Assembly: GCA_963556195.1 (NCBI GenBank)
Contig: OY744528.1
Location: 61,985,552-62,049,551 of the forward strand
DNA: 64,000 nucleotides
Direction: 5' to 3'
Origin: Sepiola atlantica
Lineage: Eukaryota > Mollusca > Cephalopoda > Sepiida > Sepiolidae
Below the pieces are notes generated by a model that did not search any database, was not told where the DNA came from, and was given only the letters and a program-made list of their open reading frames with translations. Positions 32,637-43,594 of this stretch are shown piece by piece. Each line of letters starts with the position of its first letter. Position 1 is the stretch's first letter. Both the position numbers and the translations under genes were made by a program.

Positions 32637-35600
32637 GTAAGTATTTATAAAAGAGATAGCAAGATCATTTTAATATTTATTTATTTAACCTGTATACTAC
32701 TGATCCCAGCCACGAACTCCTTATTATAATTTTTATTCTTATCTTTTAATTCCTATAATTTTCACTCTATAATATATAGGATGGGTAAAATTAATTAGCC
32801 AAACAACAGTTTTGAACCACTTTTGTGTCCCCTTACGAAGATTAAAATCAAGATATATAATGATACTAAACCTTATGCCTAGAATCCTTATTCCAATTTT
32901 GATCAAAATCCATTATCTGATTTTGATTCTAGAAAATGTCTCAAATTTAAGGGGTCTTAAGGAATTGAAACTCAAGGAATCATGCTTAATTCGTGTCTGA
33001 TGACTATGGATACAATTTAATACTAATATGAAATATTTGAATTTTCAAATTGGACCCATATTATGCCCCCTAAAAACCTTTTAAAACACTGAAAACCAAC
33101 TGAAATTTGGGGAATATTTATTAGTTGATTTCTAATACCTGATGTTAAAATTTCACATAAAATCAGAGGTATCTGAATTTTCATGAAGGGCTCCCAGCCC
33201 ATCATTACCCCCTTTACATAGAACTAAATTTAGCTAAATATATCCCAAATTACCCACCCTTACGCCTAGCAGCTGTGTTCTAAAATTTATAATGATCGGT
33301 TAATTAGTTTAGCAGTGAATCCTGTACTTACAAATATATAAACATATACATATACTTAATTTTATATAAATAGAGATAAACTAAAACTAATTAAAACGTT
33401 GTCTGCTATTTATTGATGTCTGACTCAAATGCAGACCCCACAATATTATTGTAAACCCCCACCCTCACCTCAAACTCCTGCTAAATATACCAAGTGCATT
33501 CTTAGTCAAGCGACAGGCAATATACCCATCTCATTCACAATTGCATCAGGGAGGTAGTTTATGAAAATCAGGAACAATAAAGATCCAAGTATTGACTCCT
33601 GGGGCACACCCGCATTAATGTCATGTTGTTTAGATGTACGGTCATCGAGGACAACTGTGATCTTCCTCTTGGCTATGAAGGACCTGATTATATTAAACAT
33701 TTGTCCAGTAATACCGTACGCATTAATTTTCATGAGAAGACCTTCATGCCAAACCTTGTCAAAGGCTTTGGATACATCAAGTGCTACTACACTAGCTTCA
33801 CCTGCCTTGTCCAGTGTATGGTACATGCGTTCAGAGATGACCGTTAGGATGTCAGCACTAGAATGGGTTTGCTTAAATCCATATTGTTGGTCAAAAAGAA
33901 GTTTAGCATTAACGAAGTGGTGGACTATCACTAGATTAATTTATTATTTAAAGATTTTATAAGAATGCAGGAGGAGACTTCTGGGATAATAATTTTGCGG
34001 GTCAGTTCTTTCACCAGAATTCTTGAAAACTGGTACCACAGAGGCAACTTTCCAGCTATCAAGGAAGCAAGATTCAGCAAGGCATTTGTTGTAGAGTTTG
34101 GAGAGGACAGGGGCCACCTCAGCAGAGCATTTATTTATTACTATAGCAGAGATAAGATCTGGCCCACATGCTTTGGAGATGTCAAGGTTTTTTATGATAT
34201 CCTAGACTTGAGAAGAGGTGATAAATCAGATAATCAAGTGCAGCTTCAGTCCGCAGTGGGAAATTGAGGAGGGAAAGGTTTATGGAGTCCAAAATGGAAT
34301 TCTAAGGCAAACCACTGGACAAGTAGTTCAGCCTTAGTTTCCGTGCAGGTGACATCATGAAGGTTGGATAGCAGGGGAATTTTTGATTGCCCATTAGGGG
34401 ACTGAAGGCCTTCTTGGACTGTGTACAGTTTACTCCTGTGCCAGAGCAGTTAGAATTCCATCTCTGGAAAGTCTTACAGAACAGGTGTTGACTAGGCGTG
34501 ACTCTGGCTAATCACTGTTATGTTTGACTTTGAAAGGATCTTCAGATCAATAATTTATGGATTCTAATGCTGAGAAGACAGAATACCTCAACATCGCCAC
34601 ACAGGACGAGATGAACTGCTCATTGGTGCAATCCTCTTCCCGATCTTCATTAATGATCTTTCAAATCATATTCTGAAATCATCTGTTGATATCTATGCAG
34701 ACGACACAACTGTCTATGGCAGCACTTCGAAAAGCATTGGTGGTGCAATGGGGAGAAAGTGGCTTGTTACTTTTAACACCTTTAAAACTAAGCTTCTCTT
34801 TTTTCACCACCAACACTCAGATCTTTGCTTTGAACCAGTTGAAATGAATGGTTTTCTCATTGAGCTATCTCTTTGTTTTGATAAGCTCCAAAGACGGACT
34901 TTTACCCCAGATTTAAAATGGAAGACTTATATCCAATCTGTTGCTAAGGCCACTGGGGAAATGGTTGGATCATTCTACTACCCCAGAAAATACTCCTGAT
35001 GCAATCCTCTACTTATATACGAGTCAGATATGTCCGATGATGAAGTACTGCTGCCACATCTGGGGAGGTGCCTCTCAGAGCACTCTTTCTTGCCTTGCCA
35101 GAGAACAAAATCGACTTTTCAATCTAGTAGCAGATTATCTCTTCTCTGCGGCCCGTTTCTCACAGAAGAGACGTTGATAGTTTTTCTTTATGCTATTGTA
35201 ATTTCCATGGAAAGTATTGGACTGAGCTTCAGTCTCTGGTTCCTTCTTGTAAAACATTCACAGCAAGAACTCATACCACAATAAGAACAAATATAAAGTA
35301 TTTTTTATTTACAAATGAGTCACTATTTATCAAGGCCAAAAATCACAATAACGGTTAAGAAGATTGACAGTTCAATGATGATGAATAGTATGAGAGGATT
35401 GAAAATCTCCAGATACCAGCCACTCAAAACAATAGCTGACCCAGAAAAGAGCAATTCTTCCCCCTTTGTCAGAAACATTGCTCATGGAATGTTATGACTA
35501 AAAGACAAAATAGGAGAGGCGAGAGTTACAAGACTGCCGAAAGTAAACCCAAGGTCCACTTTCTACTCTCCATGCATAGTGAGTTTGTTACAAAGTCTAC

Positions 35601-38600
35601 AAAGAGTAGTCTTGCCGTGGTCTCATATCATAAATTGGGGGCTTCTCAAACCAGCACTGCCTATAATATACACCCTTATCTGTAAACTTAATTTTGTATA
35701 GGAAAAGCCACAAAAAATGCCACACAGGTTGTTGTTAATAAAATTCACAATCCTCTCTGCAATCCAACCATGTTTGGTGCAAATAAACTTCAGTTTATGC
35801 TTGACTTGTCCACCAAGTTTCAGTCATGAATGTCCAACAGTCTTTGTTTAATCACTGTTCAATGATAAGCACACCTGGATACATGCACAATTGTCAATAA
35901 CTCTTCCATACTCGTCTCCTGGAACTGCCCTGATTTTAGCTGTGGTGGCCATCTTCAGTTCAAGAATAGTCTGAGAATTGTTTTGATAGAAATTATCTTT
36001 GAAATACCCCCCCCCCCCCCCGATATAAAATCTGGTACGTTATGGTTCGATGAGTGTGAAACGTATACTGGATCATGCCTTTTACTAATGAGACGATCAC
36101 TAAAGTGTCCTCCATATAATTGAATGGCGATAAAACAAAGACTGTTGGACATTCATAACTGAAACTTGGTGAACAATGCATGCATAGACTGAAGTGTATT
36201 TGTACCAAATATGGTTGGGTTTCAGAAAGAATTGTAGAATTTTATTAACGATTCCATTTTTTGGGGGTCACCCTGTAGCATAATGGAAAAAAATAACCAA
36301 TTCTATTTGTGTTCATCTCTTTCAGAACAATATCAGAACAATTGAGAATTTAGATTCTTTACCAAATCTCCAATATCTTTCTTTATCGAACAACAAAATT
36401 GAGGTTTTAGAAAACTTGTCGAAATTGAAACGCCTCGCCTTTTTGGATTTGTCTGACAACTTGATAGAAGAGCTTGATGTCGGTAAGTAAAAAAAATCCC
36501 TTTTTTTATAAAAACATTTTCTTTACACGTTTTGTTACTTATAATATTTCCATGATTTTACTCTTATCAGACAGAATTTATGAGATGTGTCTGAAAAATA
36601 ATGGTACTGATATCACAGATGATTTATTTCAATTTAAAAAAAACAAACGGTGGTTTCTCCTTCAAAATAATTCCCCTCCAGTTTAATACACTTTCCAATC
36701 GATTCTTCTGAGATGTCTTATCTATCATCACAGACTTTTTGGTGGCCTCCAAGAGATTTTTAAGCTAGTTTTTGATTTTTTGTAGTGACTTAATTATTTG
36801 GTAATTTTTTATTTTTTCACTGACTTTGAATTTTTTAATTCACTTATATAATTATCTTTTGAGTATTCAGTGACTTTTATTATTTTTTTTGTAACCTTTT
36901 GATTTTTTTACTTACATTACCATTTTCTTAGTTACTTTTTAAAATTGTTTAGTGGTTTTGTATTTTTAGTAACCTATTGATTATTTTGTAACATTTTTAT
37001 GTTTTTAGTGACTTCAGATTATTTTGTGACTTTAAAACATTTTTAGCGAATTTTTAATTTTTTTAGTGACTGTTTAATTTTTTTTCCTTTTTGATTTATT
37101 TTCTGACTTTTTTATTAAACAAATATTTTTTATGATTTTTTAATGTAACTTACATAAAGAGTATGTGATTTACTTGAGTTATTAACCTTTCATGCTCCAC
37201 AGGCAATAACAAGCAAAAACCAAGAAAGGGTGTTACAAGTAATCGAGAGTAACCTCCCTTATTTTGTGATTACCTCCTTTTTGGAGAACTCTTTAGTTAA
37301 GTATGAAACAATAACATCTTATTACTCGTGTATCATTGTGTATTATTTTAAGCAGAATAAAACTGTATCAAGTCTTCTGTTGTTTTCGTTTGTCATTACA
37401 CAAGGTTATGAACAATACTAATACAAGGTTTATTAATTAGAAATGTAACACATCACTCAATAAGTCCTGAGCTTAACTAATAAAACAACTTTTAGGAAGA
37501 AATTCGACTCGATGTTTGACCTTGTTGATGAGTTTCTTGGCTTTTGTAAGGCAGTTCTTTTGGATCTTTGTGGTATGTAGTTGACCCTTGTGACTTTTAT
37601 GTGAAAAGTATCAAAGATCCTTGTTCAGCGCTTTCTTTCGTAGCTATCACTCTGACGCCCATCTCTCTTGCCAAGGTTCTCATTGCTTTGTCTGGATCTT
37701 GTTACAACTTTCGTTGCAGCTTCTTGACGAATTTGATCAGAACATCTGCTATGATCCTTCTCACATCCCACGGCTTTCAAGATGTTCAGCTAAGATTTCC
37801 TAATTTTTTATTTCGGCACAAATCATCATCATTCAGGTCACTCTCTTCCAATATTCTGGTGCTTTCCAGTCGTCCATAGTCTTCAGCGCTCAAACCTACT
37901 AATAGTACACAGAAACAGCTATCTATTGCACTTTACTGCTATTAAATACTTCAAATGAATTTGAAATGAAAGAATATAAAAAAATTATCAAATTCATCCT
38001 GAACTCTCTGTATATATAACCCCGGGATCCATACTCCTTACTGAATACATTCAAAATGAATTTTAAGTTTTAGAATTTTTAATGGTGAATGAATGATCAC
38101 TTTCAAATATTTAATCACATTTTTCTTTTCAGATGAGTTTCCAGAAAATCTCATGATTATTAATTTGATCGGAAATCCATGCACATCACATCCGGATTAC
38201 AGGTAATCCAATCTTGGATACTCGTTGATTTCGTGCCAACACAAATTCTGAGTAAAATCAATAAAAAAAAAAAGAAGAAAAAAAATGTGAAAATTATATT
38301 TATTTTTAAATTGAGGAATTGGTTATGAAAATATTTGGAACTCATTTTTAGAAAAGAACTGATTTAGGAAAGTATGTATCATCTAAATAAAAATTGGTAG
38401 AATTTGTTATTATTTAGACATATGGAATTAGGAACTTTTTTTATATGTGCAATGTGTGTAAGAAGGTCGTCGATTTGAAAATGTCTTAATTCAAAGTTTA
38501 ATTTGGAAACTTATGCATGCGCACACGCACATATATATAAAAGTCTTATAGAAATCGATATGTTAACAGTTAGAACATACAAATAAGTTTCAATAAGGGT

Positions 38601-41510
38601 TATATTTTTCACAGAATCTATAGATACGATTGAAACTTTCCTTCGATTTCATCTGGGTCACTACAAGCAATTATCAGTTCCATAAAACGAATGAAATATA
38701 CTAGAAAATAAAGAAACAAAATTCATTCTTCACGGAATTGAAATAAAAAAATGATTGAAATTGGAAAAATAAAGTAGATAAGTTAAAATTAAAATAAATA
38801 AGAAAGAATGGTAATAAATAAATAGTATTATTAACATTATTAAATTAAGGTATAGAGATACAAGATATAAGGTAATACAGTAATACTTTAAAATGAAATA
38901 TATTCAAAGTAAAATAAAAATTGAAAATAAAATAAAAATAAACAAGAAAGAATGGTAATAAGTATATAAATAAATTATTAAATGATTAAATATAATGTCC
39001 ATTATGAAATTAAAGTATAGTGATATAATATATTAATAACTGAAATAAAAAGAAAATATAAAAAATATAAAGACATAACCTTTCAGATTTCAAGGGAAGA
39101 TAACCCGAAGTATTCACATTTTCTCGAATGGTGTTTGCAATGAAAGAGTAATTAAATAAGAACTAAAAATAAAAAATAAAATATAAATGTAGGATGACAT
39201 CAATCAGTAAGTGAGTAAGAAACAAAAATATTATGAAAACGTTTCAATTGTCATTTCGGTGCCACAATTTGGAAACAAAGCAGTTTGAATGTTGAAATGC
39301 ATTCAGATGAAGTTAATTTGTCGGTTGTGGGTTGTGCACTTAAAGAGAGATCACTAATGTTTATGGTGAATTCTTACAAGGTAAAATCTAATATATAAAG
39401 AAAGGCAAGTCTGATTCTTGGATTTTGTCCTATAATATCCATATTTCATTCTGAATAGTCAATTTTTTTGTTGTCTTGGACTATGTTCTTTGCAATAAAA
39501 CATGTATTTTTGCGTCAGTTTAAAAAAAAAAACTTATTCCGGCTCAGAACATTTCTCTATCTATGCAAGCTTTCAGATAACCAATTATATTTATTTTAAA
39601 TAAATATTAACCTATTTATTTCTTATAATTACTTTCATATTATAATAGGTAGAATAATTTTCTAAAATATATTTACAATGTTGTCTTAATGAAATGCTGC
39701 AAGCGGTCTTCAGTGTCAATCATGGGTTTATAATTTGTGAGTATTTGCTCATTCTTCTGCTAAGTGTTATGTAATTCAATTTTAATTCCGCCCACAAACT
39801 CAATGCGTATATGATCATCCACACAAAATATATACAATTTTTATTTACATTCGGTCAGAAACTTATACAGTCCCAAAATTTAAAAGTGGAGACAAAAAAG
39901 ATAATATTAGTCTTTGTCACTTTCTGAAGAAAATTGTAGTAATAGTAATTGTATCATGTGCATACATTTCTCAGCATGTGAGCTTTCGTTATCGAGCAAG
40001 TAGCAATTAAGCAGTTTATGATAGTTGCCATTGTGCATACATTTGTTAATATGTAAGTGTTTTATTTCAAGCGAGTAGCAATTAAACAGGTTTTTTTTTC
40101 TATTTACACTGGTTTTCAATCATTTTTAGGTTAGGGACAGCTAGTTTATAATAAGTTAAAATAGACAAGATTAGTTAAATTTAAATTAAAATGTCATCAT
40201 ATAGAATTTGAATCTAAATATTAAATTAAAAAATATTAATTCTTTAAACAATTCAATAAAATAAATAAAAAGCTAATAAAACTTATATTAAGAAATATTT
40301 TTACAATCTATTAACAAATATAAATACTTTTATATATATCACTCTTTGCTGCTTGTTGTAAATACCTGCCGAGTTGGCATTTACAAAGTTAAATTCCTCC
40401 TAATTTCCAAGCTAATTAGTGGTGGCCAATGGGTAACGCTTTTGACTGCGAATCAGTGGCGATTTGTGATCAGAGTTCGCGCCCGCCGACCGTCGATGTC
40501 TGTAGGTAATAATTAATATTTATTTATAAAATATTATATATATATATATATATAAATGAAAATATGAAAATATAAAAAATATATAAATAAAAAAAATTAT
40601 ATCTAGTTAAAATAAACAAGACTAATGGAGGATTTCAACGAATAGCAGCAGCAGCAGTTATTTACCACACTCACTTCCATACTAACAGCAATGAATAATC
40701 TTGGCTTTGCATGCATACTTTTGCTATTTTAAGACTTAAAGTATGTTCAACATTAACACAGTTAAAACTTAATATACACACTAAAAATTCCTTTATATGC
40801 AAGCATGCATACACACATATGCATTAAAGTAACCACACACACACACATACACTACTCATTTGTCTGTAAATAAATGTATGTTTTATTTCGTTGATCATTA
40901 TTTTATTTTATTATGATTGTTGTTCGTTACTAAACATAACGAGATCTGCAAAAGAAATTTTTTTTTTAAAGTTCAAACTCGATCATGATGCTTCTCAAAC
41001 AGTTGCCAATATCAGCAGAGCATGGGTGGAAGGGTCTGCAAGTGATTGGACAGTACGGAGATGATTTCAGAAATTCTGTAGTGGTAATGAGAGTCTTAAA
41101 GATGTAGAAGGTAAAGGACGGCCATGCACTATTCACAATGAACGATTGGAAGCAATTGTTGAACAAACCCCATGTAAAATTGTCAGAGGCATTTGATGTT
41201 AGTATTTCAATAGTGTCAGACAATCTGAAACCAATTGGTAAGGTAAAAAATCTCGATAAATGTGCCCCACATGAGCTCAATGAATAAATGTTTGTTTCTG
41301 AAGTAAGTTATTATTTTCTTAACAACCTGATACATATCAAATAAATATCTAATATTTTTCAAAATGATTACTTTCAGAGGGCGACTTATACAAGACCTGC
41401 CAAATTTGAGTCATTTAGATGGTCAAGAAGTGACTAAACAAGAATTACAAGAATGTGGCTATATTTTATATCCCAGTGACAATTCTGATGATTCCGAAGA
41501 AATGCCTGAT
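32522..41510 (+). CDS. LRRC46: LRRC46 orthologue, leucine-rich repeat protein (partial; four exons join 32522-32636, 36326-36482, 38133-38202, 41378-41510)
   Basis: The four exons give about 158 residues of uninterrupted protein. It has tandem SDS22-like leucine-rich repeats with L-x-L-x-x-N-x-I spacing (ITHLRLDTESI, LTNIYLQNNNI, LQYLSLSNNKI, LAFLDLSDNLI, LMIINLIGNPC). These are followed by an LRR-cap stretch (DYRGRLIQDLPNLSHLDGQ) and an acidic tail (SDNSDDSEEMPD). The order DEFP..L.I.NL.GN.CT...YR, then a leucine-rich helix, LDGQ and an acidic S/D/E stretch, is the LRRC46 signature as I know the family. LRRC46 is linked to sperm and ciliary axonemes; the role here is inferred from orthology. 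All splice sites are GT-AG and all phases agree. Introns are about 3.7, 1.65 and 3.2 kb. The N-terminal exon joining to 32522 and the C-terminal coiled-coil-like end were not found. No stop or frameshift is seen, so the gene looks functional. Confidence 0.85.
33500..34350 (-). pseudogene. Jockey-type LINE reverse-transcriptase fragment in LRRC46 intron
   Basis: The minus-strand frame 33931-33506 reads KLLFDQQYGFKQTHSSADIL, VALDVSKAFDKVWHEGLL (motif A), RSFIAKRKITVVLD and AGVPQESILGSLLFLIFINY (motif B; Gln-Glu where Gln-Gly is usual). Upstream, 34350-33960 gives the Cys-Leu-Ala-Glu-Ser, W-x-V-A-S-V-V-P-V and N-Y-x-P-x-S-L-L segments with frame breaks. It ends before the Y/F-A-D-D motif (IVNEMGI-LPVA), so the 3' half is missing. 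Confidence 0.85.
34600..35290 (+). pseudogene. Second LINE family: RT palm/thumb fragment in LRRC46 intron
   Basis: The plus strand carries FPIFINDLSNHILKSSVDIY then ADDTTVYG (motif C), GRKWLVTFNTFKTKLL, LKWKTYIQSVAKATGEMVGS, PDAILYLYTSQICPMMKYCC-HIWGGASQSTL and NRLFNLVADYLFS. It is related to, but clearly different from, the dominant jockey-type family (I-R-P-x-M-E-Y-C-C-H-I-W is shared). Frameshifts at about 34740, 34998 and 35177. Confidence 0.75.
35300..35700. other. Unassigned intronic sequence
   Basis: No motif recognised. Confidence 0.35.
35705..36276 (-). mobile_element. Tc1/mariner-superfamily derived element, sister of 21.1 kb
   Basis: Shares AATTCACAATCC-YTCTGCAATCC at the left and the inverted TTCAGAAAGAATTGTAGAAT...ATTAACGATTCC at the right, ending in TCACCCTGT (36268-36276). 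The minus-strand remnant keeps EDTLVIVSLVKGMIQYTFHT, parallel to DTLVIVSSVRNVILNGLHTH in the 21-kb copy, but the D-F-Y-L-W-G-Y motif is destroyed by a C/G run at 36007-36020. It ends about 50 bp before an LRRC46 exon. Confidence 0.7.
36326..36482 (+). CDS. LRRC46: LRRC46 exon (central LRRs)
   Basis: Acceptor CTCTTTCAG, donor GTCG|GTAAGT, 52 codons plus one base. It opens NNIRTIENLDSLPNLQYLSL and ends NLIEELDV, i.e. two and a half SDS22-like repeats with the N-x-I-x-x-(I/L)-E-x-L pattern in register with the previous exon. The phase (one base carried over) matches the next exon. Confidence 0.9.
36590..36725 (-). pseudogene. Mariner-type transposase C-terminal remnant
   Basis: On the minus strand, an E-E-S-I-G-K-C-I-K-L-E-G-N-Y-F-E-G-E run resembles the C-(I/V)-E-x-x-G-D-Y-F-E-G-D end of many mariner transposases. 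Short; no boundaries. Confidence 0.4.
36735..37110 (+). repeat. Degenerate T-rich minisatellite (unit ~ TTTTTAGTGACTTTTTGATT)
   Basis: Roughly 15 diverged units with recurring GTGACTT / GTAAC and TTTTTAGTGACTT at irregular 18-30-base spacing. It lies in an LRRC46 intron. Confidence 0.6.
37490..37930 (-). pseudogene. Tc1/mariner transposase N-terminal remnant
   Basis: Minus-strand fragments in different frames read RTLAREMGVRVIATKESAEQ (helix-turn-helix, usually L-A-R-E-L-G-V), YKSHKGQLHTT-like, and LTKAKKLINKVKHRVEFL, corresponding to K-x-L-L-N-x-L-K-H. In this family these motifs precede the first catalytic Asp. Broken by at least two shifts. Confidence 0.5.
38133..38202 (+). CDS. LRRC46: LRRC46 exon (DEFP..NL.GNPCT..DYR)
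   Basis: Acceptor TTTCTTTTCAG, donor CAG|GTAATC. Seventy bases: two complete the split Asp codon, 22 codons follow (EFPENLMIINLIGNPCTSHP...), and two bases carry over. This segment is the most diagnostic of LRRC46: a phenylalanine-proline turn before the last repeat, then a Cys-Thr and Tyr-Arg at the cap. Confidence 0.9.
38205..38765. other. LRRC46 intron, unassigned
   Basis: No coding motif or recognisable repeat. Confidence 0.35.
38770..39060 (+). repeat. Diverged tandem duplication (~145-bp unit), AT-rich
   Basis: AAGAAAGAATGGTAATAA occurs at about 38800 and again at about 38945, each followed by AAATTAAGGTATAG / AAATTAAAGTATAG-type sequence. Two clear units. Confidence 0.6.
39061..39925. 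other. LRRC46 intron, unassigned AT-rich
   Basis: No gene or element recognised. Confidence 0.35.
39935..40095 (+). repeat. Two-unit tandem duplication (~80 bp)
   Basis: GTGCATACATTT...GAGCAAGTAGCAATTAAGCAG is repeated as GTGCATACATTT...CAAGCGAGTAGCAATTAAACAGG. Confidence 0.6.
40420..40500 (+). mobile_element. tRNA-derived SINE head
   Basis: Box A-like GTGGCCAATGGGTAACGC and box B-like GAGTTCGCGCCC are about 35 bases apart, with an anticodon-arm-like GACTGCGAATCAG between them. The flanks do not close an acceptor stem. A (TA)n run follows at 40530-40552. It lies in an LRRC46 intron. Confidence 0.6.
40501..40985. other. LRRC46 intron, unassigned
   Basis: (TA)n, a CAG run near 40650 and a CA-rich stretch near 40838-40852; no gene. 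Confidence 0.4.
40990..41325 (+). pseudogene. Mariner transposase, internally deleted copy
   Basis: Plus strand: NISRAWVEGSASDWTVRRWF, QKFCSGNESLKDVEGKGRPC, TIHNERLEAIVEQTPC, then after a one-base shift KLSEAFDVSISIVSDNLKPI, GKVKNLDKCAPHELNE, stop. This is the DNA-binding half (two helix-turn-helix motifs and G-R-P linker). The catalytic half is absent: directly after the NE-stop comes AATAAATGTTTGTTTCTGAA and a terminus-like sequence. The minus-strand copy at 62.1-62.8 kb has the same junction. It ends about 50 bp before the LRRC46 exon at 41378. Confidence 0.75.
41378..41510 (+). CDS. LRRC46: LRRC46 exon (LRR cap and acidic linker)
   Basis: Acceptor ACTTTCAG, donor GAT|GTAAGT. The first base completes an Arg codon, then 44 codons: GRLIQDLPNLSHLDGQEVTK, an amphipathic stretch, and the acidic SDNSDDSEEMPD. 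Phase 0 at the donor. The expected downstream C-terminal exon(s) were not recognised in the remaining 22 kb; they may lie in it unrecognised, or beyond the window. Confidence 0.88.
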
Positions 41511-41639
41511 GTAAGTTTCTTTATTCTCTAATTTCAAAATCTCCAAAAATTCAGATAAAAAGAAAAAATCTTGAAGCTTTTAATAAGTAAATAGTAAAGC
41601 AAACAGCAATGAAATGATCTTGTCAGATTTTCAAAGTCA

Positions 41640-41915
41640 AACCTAAATAGCATTTAGGTAGACAAATTTGCATTTGTTATTGCTTTACCGTGTTATTGGC
41701 AATATAATAACTTACTTAGCTACAATTTATTTAAAAAATTACTTATTAGCAATCGTCTGAGCCAGACTATGAAACATTTTTAAAAATCAAAATTATCAAG
41801 TGGGATAACTCATTTTAAATTGAAAATACTAATAGGAGTTGTCTACCTTAAGTTTAAAAATGTGCAAACTAATAAAAATTAAAAAGTACAATGACTTCAC
41901 TGCTTCTGACTAGCC
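41640..41915 (+). mobile_element. Helitron 3' region, copy 1 of 3 (terminal hairpin decayed)
   Basis: Shares CTACAATTTATTT-AAAAATTACTTA, GAAACATTTTTAAA, AATAGGAGTTRTCTACCTTA and AAATGTGCAAAC with the next copy. It ends in ACTTCACTGCTTCTGACTAG, where the hairpin has been lost. Confidence 0.5.
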
Positions 41916-41924
41916 AATTTTTAT

Positions 41925-42202
41925 TTGTTATTGTTGTACAATGTTCTTGACAAATATGATAACGTACTTTGCTACAATTTATTTTTAAAATTACTTAGTA
42001 GTCCGGCCTATACGACTGCTAATATGAAACATTTTTAAATGATCACTTAAAAATAGAAAGCAACAAGGCAGTTAATTTACTTTAAATTGAAGAATATAAT
42101 AGGAGTTATCTACCTTAAGTTAAAAAATGTGCAACCAAATAAAAATGAAAATCTAAAATGACTTCACTGTATCCCGGTCAACGCTGGGTATGGACACCTA
42201 GT
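41925..42202 (+). mobile_element. Helitron 3' region, copy 2 of 3
   Basis: Ends in hairpin CCCGGTCAACGCTGGG (42173-42188), nine bases, then CTAG (42198-42201) and T. It is directly after copy 1 in the same orientation, about 80% similar by eye. Confidence 0.65.
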
Positions 42203-42214
42203 ATATGATAAAGA

Positions 42215-42605
42215 AAAATGTGATTTGTTATACATCAAGTCGACATCAATTTTAGTGAAATTTTTAAATTAAAATTCTTTTAGCACCCTTTACCAATATC
42301 AGTGGGTGGTACCAAATATGCTGCAGGAGCAGTTGGAGAGAATCTCTCTGGGAAGGAACATCAAGAAGTCAATATCCATCATATTCACTAATACACTTGA
42401 GAAAGTATGAAACTCCTTAACTATGATTGAAATAGTAGGGCAAACTAGACTCAAGCCTAGTCTCAGAGAAAGAAAATCTCCGTAATAACACTCGTCATCA
42501 GGTAGGAGGATTGTCACGTACATATTATCAGCATTTTCCAGCGGTTTACGGAAACATCCAGAAAGTACAGACGCCAAGTAGATTTCAGCATGCGTCCTAA
42601 TCTAA
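42215..42605 (-). mobile_element. Unassigned insertion between Helitron copies 2 and 3
   Basis: On the minus strand it contains CCTGATGACGAGTGTTATTA then CGGAGA, a hammerhead-like core with a C-G closed stem II but GAGA instead of GAAA. A 92-codon minus frame covers it but has no domain. Probably a Penelope-like or similar retroelement tail. Confidence 0.35.
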
Positions 42606-42788
42606 ATAAACACCACATTTTTAAATGATCACCTAAAAATAGAAAGCAACAAGGCAGTTAATTCATTTTAAATTGAAGAATATAATAGGAGTTATCTACC
42701 TTAAGTTTAAAAATGTGCAAACAAATAAAAATAAAAAAATAAAATGACTTCAGTGCATCCCGGGCAACGCCGGGTTGGTACAGCTAGT
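42606..42788 (+). mobile_element. Helitron 3' region, copy 3 of 3
   Basis: Best preserved terminus: hairpin CCCGGGCAACGCCGGG (42759-42774), nine bases, CTAG (42784-42787), T. Upstream it matches copy 2 nearly base for base from AAATGATCACYTAAAAATAG. Confidence 0.75.
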
Positions 42789-42819
42789 TTAAAATAATTC
42801 ATCCTGCCCCAAAAAAACT

Positions 42820-43080
42820 TTGGTAAGATTCCGTGATGAACTTTCAATCTTCTAAGTATTTTCACCACAGCGTTTCGGTTGCACACACCCATCCTCAGGT
42901 AAAAATGGAAAGAAGAAAGGGAAATTAAAACGTTTGTATTTTCTTCACTAAAGAAACAAAACTTTGTATCTTTAAAAAATTGAAAATTGAAAATGCTGTG
43001 CACATCATGACACATTGAAGGAAAGTCCCTATTTACTTGCCTCCCAACGAGAACAAAGTTTGACACAAGATCGGTTTTTA
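42820..43080 (-). mobile_element. Retroelement tail with decayed hammerhead-like core
   Basis: On the minus strand, CCTGAGGATGGGTGTGTGCA then ACCGAAACGCTGTGG at about 42895-42863: CTGAGGA and GAAA are correctly spaced. Stem II pairs poorly and the cleavage site would be U-G, which hammerheads do not cut. The sequence resembles Penelope-like element ends. Confidence 0.4.
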
Positions 43081-43369
43081 ATGTGAGGGAAAATCCAGCT
43101 ACCCCCCCAAAATTGCACCCTGAATTTGGACAAAAATAAAAATTGCCTCAGTCTAGAAGGATTTCTTTTTCACTAACAAAGGACAGAAAAGAGAGAGCAT
43201 AGCATCAGAACAGATACTATACTTTGCATTATTTACTTTCGAAAAAATATAAAATATACATTTTGACAAATTAAGCAAATTCATTCATGTGAACAAAAAT
43301 ATTTTTGGGTTATTTGATACAACATGTGACACATGTGAAAATTAATAATTTCTTTTGGTTTAGAAGGAC

Positions 43370-43470
43370 AAAATACAAAACCATAATACTTGACTCTTGC
43401 CTTCAAACCTTAATGCAAGCCAAAAATTACTTTCTATTTGTCAGTTTAAAACTTTTGAATTTCCAAGTTT
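43370..43470 (+). mobile_element. Fragment of a small foldback element (see 61009-61206)
   Basis: Shares AACCATAATAYTTGACT-TTGCC and AAATTACTTTCTA with the 61-kb inverted-repeat element. Confidence 0.45.
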
Positions 43471-43543
43471 CATATCAATAGTACACAAGAACACTAAAGT
43501 AATCAATTTTAATCTATTATTAATATTTATTTATTAGTGAATT

Positions 43544-43582
<39 letters not shown>
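43544..43582 (+). repeat. (TA)n microsatellite
   Basis: About 36 bases of TA next to the tRNA-like SINE. Confidence 0.9.
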
Positions 43583-43585
<3 letters not shown>

Positions 43586-43594
43586 AAATAGTTA

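Noticed and set aside
42276..42382. Possible next LRRC46 exon: acceptor-like TTCTTTTAG followed by an open phase-0 frame of about 35 codons (HPLPISVGGTKYAAG...) to a stop
   Set aside because: It lies within an insertion between two Helitron copies, has no resemblance to the expected LRRC46 C-terminus, and the minus strand carries a retroelement-tail motif.
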